DNA of 64,000 nucleotides from Tetrapyrgos nigripes (lineage: Eukaryota; Basidiomycota; Agaricomycetes; Agaricales; Campanellaceae): the NCBI GenBank assembly GCA_013368315.1, contig JAACJM010000003.1, positions 1,240,001 to 1,304,000 on the forward strand. Direction: 5' to 3'. Below, in pieces: positions 23,640 to 33,742 of this stretch (position 1 is its first letter; every line of letters starts with the position of its first letter). The position numbers and the translations under genes are program-made. The notes under the pieces were generated by a model. It did no database searches. It was given only the letters and a program-made list of their open reading frames with translations, and was not told the DNA's origin.

Positions 23640-25365
23640 ATGGCCTGCCCAAGCTGTGGTGGTATCAAACCTTACAGAGGTCGCTGCGACCCAGGAAACG
23701 TGTCTACTCGCATCAACACCATGTTACGGGCTTCCTCCCTCTCTCCTTCCTCAGCTCTGCAGATCCAGCGGGACGTCGAGGATGATGTGCGAGGGTTTGA
23801 TTGGGAAATATCTCAACTCCGGTCGCGTTTGCTGTACCTCGAAGAGCAACAAGAGCTGCTGACCAAACACGATGAGCAGTTGAAGTCTCTTTCAGCTCCT
23901 ATACGGCGGTTACCTGTCGAGTTGTTGACTCACATTTTTGTGGCCGTCTGTGATGGACATCCGATAACGTTTGCTGCCAGGGTGCCAGAGAAGATTGGGC
24001 GCCTTCCGTTCACGCTGGCTTCAGTGTGCAGCGGCTGGCGTCAGATTGTCATTGACATCCCGCGACTATGGAGTAACCTGCAGATCCCATACGAATACAA
24101 TTCCAATCATTCTTGTCCCGAACAACAGCTTAGGCTGTGCCTTGTGCGTTCCAAATCCCATGCGTTGTCAGTCGGGTTATGGGATGGAGAGAAAAGCCCC
24201 TTGGTTCGGCAATTTGTTGAGGAGAGCGCTCGATGGCAACACGCTATGATAGCCTACCTTCTCGAAGAGGAGTTTCCTTCATTGGCCAGCAGGAAGTCAT
24301 TTCCTCTGCTTGAGACCCTTGATATTCGACAACATAGTTTTAGAGACCCCCATCTATTTCTTTTCAACTCTGCTCCTCGACTTTATTCCCTAAAAACTAC
24401 CAAGCTCCCTCCCCCCGAAAAAACTGGCAGCCTTCACTCCGCGCAATCAGATCACCGATCTCGAGATTATCTGTGGAAGAAGCACTTACAACGAAGAGAT
24501 CATCTACAAAGGAGAGCTCCACAACTTCCCGAACCTTAAATCCATAGTTTTTGCAGAACTAGACCATAAATATGTACCTGACCCCGATGAAATCCCTTGG
24601 CAAACTCTGCCCCATCTCTCCACGGTGGAGTTCCAGATGTCAAACTGCGAGGTGGGCTACGATATCTTGGGGGACCATTTGCTCAAACTCCTAACCGACA
24701 AACTCACTCTTCCATCTCTGACCACCTTGACTATCAGAAATTTTAACGAAGGGATGGACAGATGGGATACCCACGTGGAACGAATTTTCAAAGGCGACTG
24801 GCCAGATCAGTCTTTTTCAGATTTTTTCCAGCGCTCAGCGTGCTCATTATCGGCTCTTCACCTTGATTATATCTCCCTACCCGACACTGACCTCTGCTCG
24901 CTGCTGGAGCTCCAGCCTTCCCTGATAGAGCTTCGCGTCAGAGAAATTCGCCGCAAAGATTACGACTTTGCACACTATCCACTATGTGAAGATGGCACTG
25001 AAGATGAGATTGTCTTTCGATTCCATGACCTCATCACTCCTTTACTCCTCACGACTCTTCATGCCTTTGATCATGGTTTGGCGCCATCCTCTCCTCTAGT
25101 TCCCAAGCTAGAGAATTTACACTTTGCCGCGGACGGCGATTTATTTGATGACGAGCTATTCTGGAAGATGGTTGTGTCGAGATGGGTTCCCGACAGTGAC
25201 ACTGACAGCCGCAGAGAGAATGCGTCGGCTACTGGGGTAAGCTGTTTGCGGTCGGTGAAGCTTTGCGTTTTGGGTAGAGCGCTTCGAGAAGATGTGGATT
25301 TGAAATTGCGACATCTGAAGAAGGCCGGACTCGATTTTGTGTTGCTGTCGAGAGATGAACAATGA
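23640..25365 (+). CDS. F-box-like protein, one frameshift
   Basis: The most complete of three copies. N-terminal MACPSCGGIKPYRGRC has a CxxC. Residues about 40-85 form a heptad-rich coiled coil. Residues 86-148 are an F-box-like domain (IRRLPVELLTHIFVAVCDGH; LPFTLASVCSGWRQIVI; LWSNLQIP), which would bind SKP1 in an SCF ubiquitin ligase. The rest is a leucine-rich C-terminus of the type seen in expanded Agaricomycete F-box families. The first frame runs to 24539. From about 24424 the following frame takes over (LAAFTPRNQITDLEIICGRS) and stays open to TGA 25363-25365. The switch falls in a C6-G-A6 run at 24411-24423, so either a one-base indel mutation or a sequencing error. Corrected length would be about 574 residues. 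No introns seen. Confidence 0.75.
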
Positions 25366-25589
25366 GATTTGGACTCATCAGTGAGTATTGACCCGTCTTT
25401 TCGTCACGTCCTTTTCTGACCCAGGGCCATAGGCTGTTTCCTTTCCAAGAGTCACGACGACATCGGGTCATAAGCACTGCACGTTATCCTATCTTTGTAC
25501 TCAATGACTGTAGACAGCGGGTAATATACATTCATTATAAGGACGAAGAAAGACTTTTTTTTCACCCGCAGCCTCTCAATTTTAGCGGC

Positions 25590-25640
25590 GAGTTTGCACT
25601 TACCTTTCGGTATGAAATACCCTTCGTCATTTTGCATTGA
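25590..25640 (-). pseudogene. P450 exon fragment
   Basis: The minus strand reads DEGYFIPK followed by an intact GTAAGTGCAAACTCGC donor, closely matching the P450 exon end at about 6050-6075, where the donor is mutated to ATAAGT. No other P450 exons were found around it, so it is an isolated fragment just upstream of MPDU1. Confidence 0.65.
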
Positions 25641-25854
25641 CCGGTAGTAGCATCAGATGCAAAGTGCAACGGGGAAGGAACAGGTTGTATTGGCTCAGAT
25701 ATGAGCGAGTGGGTACCAGATAGAGCCAGTGATGCAGCTTGTTGCAAATGTTGGTTTGACAGTAGCTGTGATACATGAGATGCAGAGGACGCCGGCGTAC
25801 ACGCTGGACTGAAAAAAGACACGTCACGCGTCTTGTGCTCCCTTGCATCCGTCA

Positions 25855-27053
25855 ATGTCATTCCTTACTCGAAACCTTCCGTGGTTCATTCACGACCCAG
25901 GTGTCTATATCATTGGTCAGGTATGTATCTACTCTTTCTACCTTGCTAGCTACTCAGTTGCTGTAGGAATGCTACACGTCTCTCGTCGAAAACCTCGACA
26001 TTTTCGATACCCACTGTCTCAAATATGCCTTTTCTAAAGCCCTAGGCATAGCCATTGTCGCTGGAGGTTCCGTCATGAAGCTTCCTCAAATTCTTCTCAG
26101 TGCGTCTGACCCTCCTCTCCCCATAATACCACCAGTAACGCCTGTTCGCAGTCGTACGCGCTCGTTCAGCCCGAGGGATCTCGCTTCCCTCCTACGCTCT
26201 CGAAACCATCGCATACGCCATTCAATTAGCGTATGCCTCCCGAAACGCCTTTCCCTTCTCTACCTACGGTGAAAACCTCTTCCTCACCATCCAAAACATC
26301 ATCATCACCCACCTAATTATCCTCTATGCCCCACCTACACTCGACCTTGCTTCCTCGTTATCGCCCACTGCCTTCATTGAGCGCTTTAATCCCCGTCAAT
26401 CACAACATCATCGACACCCACATCCTATACGCACACCCACCCGTCTATCACTGACATCCCGAACCCATCTGCCCTCCAAACGCTCCAACCTTCTCCTCTG
26501 TACCTCTCTCACCCTGCTCGCCCTTCTCTTCCTCTTCACTCCCTTCCTAACCCCTCTTCCCCTCCTCTCCCTCCTCCAACTCTCCACCCTCCCCCTCTCC
26601 CTTCTCTCCAAATACCCCCAAATCCGACAAAACTACATCTCCAAGTCCACAGGCCAACTCTCCGTCATCGCCGTCGCCTCTCAAATCCTTGGCTGTCTCG
26701 CCCGTCTATACACCACTACAGTCGAATTGGGATGGGACTGGGAAGGGTGGCTTGTTGGACTTGGGTTTGGGATGGCTTTGTTTTTGAATTCGGTGTTGGG
26801 GGTGCAGTTGGTGTTATATTGGGGCAAGGATGTGGTGGAGAGGGAGAGGTTGAGGAGGGATATTATGATGGAGAGTGGGGGGGTGCTTTCACCGGTGGTA
26901 GAGGAGGGGGAGATGGATGAAGAGGGGGAGGTTAGGGATGAGGGGTTTGTGATGAGAAGAAGTGAAGGTAGGATGAGGGAGTTGAATATGACGAGTAATG
27001 GAGGGACTGTGGTTTGGGAGGTACCGAAGGCTGGAGGTGGGAAGAGGGACTAG
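25855..27053 (+). CDS. MPDU1: MPDU1-like mannose-P-dolichol utilisation protein
   Basis: A PQ-loop membrane protein of the ER, needed in animals for use of dolichol-phosphate mannose and glucose in N-glycan and GPI synthesis. Three exons: 25855-25920 (MSFLTRNLPWFIHD), 25967-26099 (ECYTSLVENLDIFDTHCLKY, then the first PQ-loop GGSVMKLPQILL) and 26152-27053. The predicted protein is 366 residues. Exon 3 gives GISLPSYALETIAYAIQLAY, a membrane helix after FLTIQN, the second PQ-loop SKYPQIRQNYISKSTGQLSV, two further spans, and an acidic C-terminal tail. All splice sites are GT-AG and the frame is intact. The insert between the two PQ-loops and the long tail are fungal-style additions. It is the most conserved, best-preserved gene here and probably a true single-copy host gene. 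Confidence 0.88.
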
Positions 27054-27505
27054 GGTTATTGGTGAAGAAGTCTCTTCCAACGCATATAGCTTGCGTTGTT
27101 TGTATCTTCTCTCTAGTAGGCTACACTGTCCCGGTGTCGTGTTGTACCATAAATTATCAGATATCATTATCCTACTCGCTTTTCCAAACAGTGACTCACT
27201 GACAGACCCTTACGATACGAACAGATCCCTTCAACCTCTCTAACCAGGTCTAGAGCTTCCCGTCTTCCGGAAGTATATAATAAGGGAGGCCGCAGGCGGG
27301 AGCAAAATGGAAGTAAAATTTGGAATGGAAGCAAATTTCTCAATCGATCTACTTCCGTTTAGTCTATTTCTTTCTCTTTTTTTCTTTCTCTCTCTCGCCT
27401 CCCGACTCCCTAGCCTTCCTTTCTTTCTAAGTCCCTTCCCTATTCATCCTTGACAGGCCTCAGGCTGGTCAAGAGAGATACAGGTTTGTTGGCGATGAAA
27501 CTGTA
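27054..27505. other. Spacer between MPDU1 and tRNA gene
   Basis: Pyrimidine-rich tracts (27360-27420) and a GCCGCAGGCGGGAGCAAA block (27290) that recurs at about 27726, just before the hAT insertion. No gene seen. Confidence 0.45.
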
Positions 27506-27598
27506 GCATCAATGGGGTAGTGGTAACCTGGGTCGTTGCCATACAGTTGTGGAGAATTTTCCATTCGACCCGCCGGGGGTTCGATTCCCTCTTGATGC
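27506..27598 (+). tRNA. tRNA-Gly (GCC) with intron
   Basis: All cloverleaf parts pair. The acceptor is GCATCAA/TTGATGC (7 bp), the D-stem GGGT/ACCT, the anticodon stem GGTCG/CGACC and the T-stem GGGGG/CCCTC with a TTCGATT loop. The anticodon is GCC at 27538-27540. The anticodon loop is interrupted after position 37 by a 23-nt intron (27542-27564), the canonical nuclear tRNA intron position. CCA is not encoded, as expected for a nuclear gene. Gly-GCC decodes GGC and GGU. It lies about 180 bp from a hAT insertion. Confidence 0.92.
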
Positions 27599-27616
27599 AT
27601 AAACGGCACCTGGGTT

Positions 27617-27623
27617 ATTTTTT
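27617..27623 (+). terminator. Pol III T-run terminator
   Basis: A run of six or more T lies about 20 bp after the tRNA 3' end and would stop RNA polymerase III. Confidence 0.6.
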
Positions 27624-28852
27624 GGCCGGGAAACTATATTTTATTCACTTAAGGCAAGCACGACGGGATGGGCAGGAGGCGGGAGTACCGCATTCAAATC
27701 CGTCAACGGAAGTATAACTATAAGAGCCGCAGGCGGGAGCAAATTTTTCGATCGATCACTCGATTGTTTACAGTGCTGCTTAGTGTTGTAACGGTCCGGC
27801 TCTGGTCCGTTCTGACCCGGCTCCGTATGGCCCTATTCATAAATGGTTCGACTCGGCTCTAGAGTCGTTCTGTTCCGGCTGGCTCCGACTAAAGTTGCGG
27901 AGTCATGTCATTTTCTGAGCTTTTTTTAGGCCGCACGTCGTTTGCTTTCAAGCGACTTTTGACTGCCCCCATCTTCTACCACAGCTCCTCAGGACTTGCT
28001 GGATGCCGCTACGCTATGCTTGCCTCAGAATCTGCTCATTATGCACTTGCGATATCAGCCTCAAGCTTTTAGAACCATTTTTTCCACCTATACTCGATGC
28101 CAAACTCACAAGTTATCCAATGACTATTCAGCAGCTGCTGCTCGTATGGATGTTACAGGCTATTTAGGATGAGACACATATGGGATTCTGTGAGTGCTGC
28201 TTGACATTAGACCTCTAGATCTTGTACTAATACGTACTACTGTGCAGGATGGCAGACTGGGCGCTCTACAGGCTTTTTGTTGGTTTCTGTTTCCTCCATG
28301 TCATTCAGACTCAGCCAGTTACAGTCAAGTTAATGTCAGCACACACTCTAGACCTTTTGTCACCCTATTATCCATTATCATGCATGTTTACCTATGTACA
28401 ATAGAGAATAGAAGTTTCCATTTACTCGTCAACCCTGTTCGCCATCTGCAGCAACTTCTCAATTGAAACTTTCTTGTCTTCTAACTCGTCGCACTGCTCA
28501 GCCAACAATTGCTTCAGTACAGCCAATTCCTCTTCAAGAATAGTCCCATCTGTAAATGAGAGTGGGTTCCCATGCCATAGTGTGAATTTGAGCATCTGTA
28601 ATGCTTCATTGAGCTCAGGGCTGATCCGATTGTGCTTTTTAGTATTGGTATCGCTTGACAAGGAAAACACGTGCTTGCATGGAACAGAGGAGGCTTGAAT
28701 GGGAAGGATATTGAGGGCTAGACAGAAAATAGTGGGGAAACAAGCTTGGCTATCCTAGATATCTGTTCTGTCATGAGCTTCAACAGAAGTATCACTCATG
28801 GAATCACGAACCTCCTTTTTTGGATCAGCTAGCACTTCAGAAAGGTAGCTAT

Positions 28853-29283
28853 TGTCACGAATCGCCAGTCTATTCATCTCTTACCTCCACAGACTACTAT
28901 TCATTTCTCTCATCCTTACCATCATCATCTTCTCTACCTACAGTTACCATCACTTGATCTGACATGTTCATCCTTTATCTCCCCTGATTCTTATCTCCAT
29001 GGACATTCCCACTTATTCACTTATTCCCAATTCACTTCCTTGATATATATACCAAAGGATTTGTAGTTAGTTCCTTAGTCTGTTCACTTCATCTCCACTC
29101 CGCTCCCAGTACAGTGCAGTGTCGAGTATAGTCAGCTACTCATCCTTTACTTGCTTCTACAATTTCTCTATTCTCTCTATTCTTCTCCTTATCTCTCGAT
29201 ATCGTCTCGTCTGCAACTCGTCAAATCTATTTGGTTCATTGTGTGACTTGGGTGGTTATTGCTAAGTGACAACATTCTTGACA
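28853..29283. mobile_element. Solo LTR (431 bp) with 5-bp TSD
   Basis: The sequence begins TGTCACGA and ends TTGACA (TGTCA...TGACA ends), flanked by a perfect GCTAT duplication at 28848-28852 and 29284-29288. The 5-bp duplication and ends fit a Ty3/gypsy-type LTR left by recombination. A TATATATA box lies at about 29043. It interrupts a hAT transposase exon. Confidence 0.88.
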
Positions 29284-29785
29284 GCTATTGACCTCATCCT
29301 CAATGGCCCAGGAGATGTGGCATGTATGTTGCTTATCCTTGGTTGGAAGGCCAAGGATGGCATCTGCCCAGTCATCATTTGATAAATCTGATAGTGTAGT
29401 TTGTTGACCATCACCAACTACCACTGCGGAGTATGATTCAACCTGAGACAAGACACATACACAAGTGAAAACAAGCAGCTACTTCCAAGAAAGATGACTT
29501 ACTTCACGGAGAAAAAGTTGTTTTGCCTCAGCTAGTCGATGTGGAGCAAAACGTCTGAACCAATCAAGCTTCATACTCGGGTTTAAAACTAGAATACATC
29601 CATCAGCAAACTGCTCGATTGTGGTTTAGAATCAGATCACACTTACTCATTGCCAATGTGTATGTGTCAGATGCTTCCACACGGCCACGGTACTTGTGAA
29701 GCTTTGCAACGCTGGCATCAATGACAGTAGTGTACTGAGGTAGTGCATCCTTAAGTTTCTCCCACTTTGTGACCATGGCCTCATA

Positions 29786-30697
29786 CAGTGGCCAAAAAAA
29801 TTGTCCACATGTTTGGCACTTTTGGAAAGGTTGCTGATTTAAGAGCTATTGAGCAGAAATCTCAAAACATGGCTGGTGGTAGCAAGAAAGCCTTTGATTA
29901 GAGCTACAATAATCTGTCTGTTTTGTCTTATTTGGCCACATATCTGTGGAGTTATGATTGATTTAAAATTGTATGTCATTTGGACAATTTTTTGAGTTGC
30001 CACTTCAAAATCATTATTGCAATAACCTGATGTGTTATACATGATGTCATGGGTGGAGCTGTACAGTAATGTGATGTATACACTACAATGATGTCATAGC
30101 TGCCAGCTGGAGCATACATAGCAACATACAGATGCTCTACAGCTTCTATGAAAATCATGGGGTCCCTCATATCAGCCCAGAAAGACAATCTCTACTCTCT
30201 CCTCCAAACTGCCCCTCCCTCTATCAAAATTTCAGCTCAGACTGAAGTATGAAAGCAGAGTGTTGCTTTTATAGGTAGAGAGACATGTTCTGATAAAGGA
30301 AACCATTGGATATAGCACTTTAGAAAGTTAATACCCAGCTGAAAAATGGCCACCTCTGGATCAACTCCCATATTATTAATGCTTTCCAGGATTTTGTTAC
30401 TTAAGATGGTCATATAGTGTTTGCAATCTATCTTCCCCTTCATCTGGACCATTTTTACTGCTTACTGTTGCCCCATACCCTACCCCATCATGTCATTTTC
30501 TCTCTCAAATGTCATCATTTCTGTCACATCTTGCTGTACCATGAATTTATCTCTCTTTTCTCACACATGCTGGGGCATATTTGCCCCAAAATAATTGGTT
30601 TTGGTCTTATCTGAGAAAATAACCCACTTCTAGCCTTCTACAGCCCGGTCTTTTTACATCTGTGCAAACTTCAAGTGAGCCTTGCTGCAAGTCACTG
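29786..30697 (-). mobile_element. Tc1/mariner-like element fossil inside hAT
   Basis: The left end starts CAGTGGCCAAAAAAATTGTC after a TA (29784-29785). The right end, GTCACTG followed by TA (30698-30699), is only weakly inverted to it, so that boundary rests mainly on restoring the hAT reading frame. The minus strand keeps transposase pieces of the DDE Tc1 type: NKILESINNMGVDPEVAIFQ (about 30395-30340), where the family normally continues with QD and KH, and a C-terminal tail IVALIKGFLATTSHVLRFLL near 29850. Stops and frameshifts abound. About 0.9 kb, shorter than a full Tc1. Confidence 0.65.
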
Positions 30698-33600
30698 TAA
30701 GTTTGCACTTGTTCTGTGTTTAATCTGCTGCTGTCTTGTCAGCGAAACTCAAGTCAGTGAGTGCACTGCAATCAACACTATGAGGAAAGCACCTGGCCAA
30801 GTGTTTTATAACAATTTATTGGAACAGATCAACAACAGAACTCACCAAATTCGAGATTGCTTTCTTGACCAGGCAATGCCTTGAAAATCAAGCTCTTGTT
30901 CAATGTACTCCAAAGCTGTATCATTATTTCCAGCAGCATCCATAGTTCCATGGCCAAGCTATGATACTCAAGAGTTAAGAATACAACGAGGAGATAAGAT
31001 GACTTACTTTCGGACAAAGGTTGATGCAATCAAACACTTATAACATTGCACACCCCAAATGCTCACCATTGTGTCTTCCTGGCACCCAATGAAAACCAAT
31101 GAGCTCTGCACACAGTTTGAGCTCAAATCTGTCCTTTGGGGTCTTCTTCATCTCAATCCAGTGTGCCATGACTGCTAGAAATGGCATCATATTGCTGTTT
31201 GTCCACATATCAGAAGTGAAACTGATTTTGCCGAGTGCATGCTGTAAGACATGATCCAAATGAAAAGTGAACAAGAGATTTTTTTAAAAATCTGTATGTA
31301 CCTCAAACTCTTGCATAAGATTATCCAAGTGCTCCTCCCAGAGCTCCATTATCCAGTTATGGATTTCATGACGATGAGGAATGTCACTATCATTCAGATC
31401 CTTTTTCAGCATCAAGAAAACTGCCTGGAGTTTGGGATTCTCAATAGCATTGATGGCCTAAATAAAATTGATGGTCAGTCATGCAATGAGGCCAAAAAAA
31501 ATAACAAACCTGATCATCCAAGACTATGAACTCGCATCCCGGGAATATGCCGTTGTGGTATTTCTGACGTGTACGCATGAGTGTCTGCACAGAAGGATTC
31601 AACATAAGGTCTTGCTTCCTTAGCTGTGATATCAACCTTGAGCCTGTCACAGGATTTGATCCAGAAGGCAAGATGACAGGTATAGAGATGTTTTCGGAGT
31701 GATCCTGTCGACATATTTGGACTGAATGAATCGGGAGTATCATCACCTGAGACAGATGCATCATGGCTGCAATAATGAAAGGAGTGTGAATATTGAGGAA
31801 TGACATAGTGATATCAAAATGCAATACTATACACACCTGCATTTTGTACAAGTTCGTCTTTTGGTATGTCCATCAAGCTCAAAGAAAGGCCAGATGTCGT
31901 TCACTTTGGGTTTCTTCTTCTTCACCTTCTTTGCAGATCAGTGTGGGGTACTATGTGGTCCAGCACGAGGTGTTGTTGTAACTGATGAAGCAACATCAGA
32001 AGGATGAAGTCAAATGGTTGACAGAGCACAGTTGAAGACTGGAGTAGTTGGACTAGATAAGGCTGAGAGAGCATCCAGCTCTTGTTGAATGGATGACTCT
32101 TCAGCAATGGGAGTAGCAGGTGCATGGCAAGAACGATGAGTTGGCGTTTGAAGGGGTGTGTCTGACTCAAGTTCCAGATCTGGTTGACAACAAGGTCCTC
32201 TCAGTGTCCGAAGTTGAGGAGGATCAAGTTGAGGATCTAGGGGAGTTGGCCCTCTTTGTGGGATTGTGATCATTGATTAGGAGTCTGAAATGTTAAGCAG
32301 GCATGGTACGGTCCTGTACACTACTAAACGCAGTGGCAACTACGCAACTTACCTGTGGATAGAGAATAGCTTGTAAGGCTTGTAAGAGGCTTATTGAGTG
32401 ATGAGAGTTAAGTATAAAACTTGTTATTTGGAGGACTATCTACGAGTCCTTATATACCTTTGAGGAGGTACAAATACATGTAAACTAATACTAGAGTAAC
32501 AATAAGATTCTATTGTACTTGATAGTACAATGCTGGTTTCATACACTATTGTCGTACTACATTTATTGTCTATATAATTTTATTATTCTATTTATAACTA
32601 CTACTATTGTTCTACATAGATGACGTTGATGGCTGCAACTGAATGTGCCAATTCAACATGAAAGACGTCTTTGTGTGTATCTGTGGAATGATAAATTGGT
32701 GGGACAATGGTGAAATGTAAGGTACACACTATCTGCAGTCGAAGCCTCTAGACAATAGTCAGAACACAGTGAAAAGAAGTGTACAGCCATATAAACATAC
32801 CTTCATGTATTATAGTCTCTTCATTCTGTCCATCTTGAGGTGAGACGGTGTCCGAGCGGTGTTCTGATCCACAAATATGTTGTTTTCATCGTCTATGATA
32901 GAGATTAGTATCAAAAGCAAAGGTCACATTAGAGTGAGGTAAATTATCTACTGTTGACAGCAAAAGTCACAGTTCGTGGTTGATGTGCTTTTCTCCGTGT
33001 TGCTGTAGGTCTTGGTGGGACAGCGGACTTGCCTGTTTCTGAGTGTTTGTAGTTAGTACCAAGTAAACAATTGAAGATCCTGATATACGCACCTGTGCTG
33101 GAAGGATCCTCGTTATGGTTTTCCTTGTTATTTCGAGTTTTTACCATTGTGAAGATGGGGGTGAGGAAAGTCAGTGTTGACTTTTAGGTCTCTAGCGAGT
33201 CTGAGTGGCCCTATTTCCTCATCATTTGATGCCATGAAAGAGGTCGGCATGGGTGTGTGTCTGGTGTAAATGAAAGGGTCAGTTACCTTTCTGAGATGTG
33301 ATGCGATGTTTTTGAGAAGTAGTGCGACGAACCTTGATGGTCACACCTTCTTCCCTTCACAGTACCTATTCACAAGTACGTATTCCCATAGAACTGATGC
33401 TGCAGAAGACGGAAATGGGGCTTCCATACTATGATGGAAGATGGATGGAGTTGAGCATGAAAAACTTGGCAGACAGGGTTGGAATTCTTGGAGATGAGTT
33501 GTATTTTGCGATGAGTATAGAGGTACAGAATGCGAGAAGCGGTTACAGGCTGTAGCGACAAGGTAGAAAGTTGTATTTGACTGGTAAGAAAGAGTAGGTT

Positions 33601-33742
33601 CAAGACGACCCGAGCTGGCCGCGAGCTGGAGTCGAACCATGTGGAGCCCGGAGCCGATCGACCAGTTCAGCTCACTCTAAATGCGGCTTGACTCCACGGC
33701 TAGCCAGAGCCGAGTCGAGCCGTTTACAACACTAGTGCTGCT

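Larger units (their letters stand above)
28422..33147 (-). pseudogene. hAT transposase, multi-exon, decayed
   Basis: Exons read on the minus strand. The start is MVKTRNNKENHNED (33147), then a Pro-rich segment (32273-31922). A BED-type zinc-finger tail follows (LRKHLYTCH, about 31690). The catalytic core start is ISFTSDMWTNSN (about 31215), then GFHWVPGRHNGEHLG, and TMDAAGNNDTALEYIEQELD holds the second Asp. Next come YEAMVTKWEKLKDALPQY and LNPSMKLDWFRRFAPHRLAE. The C-terminal dimerisation domain (ILPIQASSVPCKHVFSLSSD; HNRISPELNEALQMLKF) ends at 28422. Two insertions split it; excising each with its duplication restores the frame (EDEVNS|YLSEV and VQT|YEAMV). A TAG at 28757-28755 replaces a Trp expected before DSQACFPT. 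It is inactive as it stands. Confidence 0.85.
27781..33734 (-). mobile_element. hAT transposon, 5,954 bp, perfect 8-bp TSD
   Basis: The left end, TAGTGTTGTAACGGTCCGGC, is inverted relative to the right end, which reads GCCGTTTACAACACTA up to 33734 (one A missing on the left). A perfect duplication, GTGCTGCT, flanks it at 27773-27780 and 33735-33742. GGCTC/GAGCC-rich subterminal regions lie inside both ends. The element carries a decayed minus-strand hAT transposase gene and two later insertions, a solo LTR and a Tc1/mariner fossil. TIRs match the 525-bp element at 3556-4080, so this copy or a sibling is the likely transposase source for that one. Confidence 0.93.
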
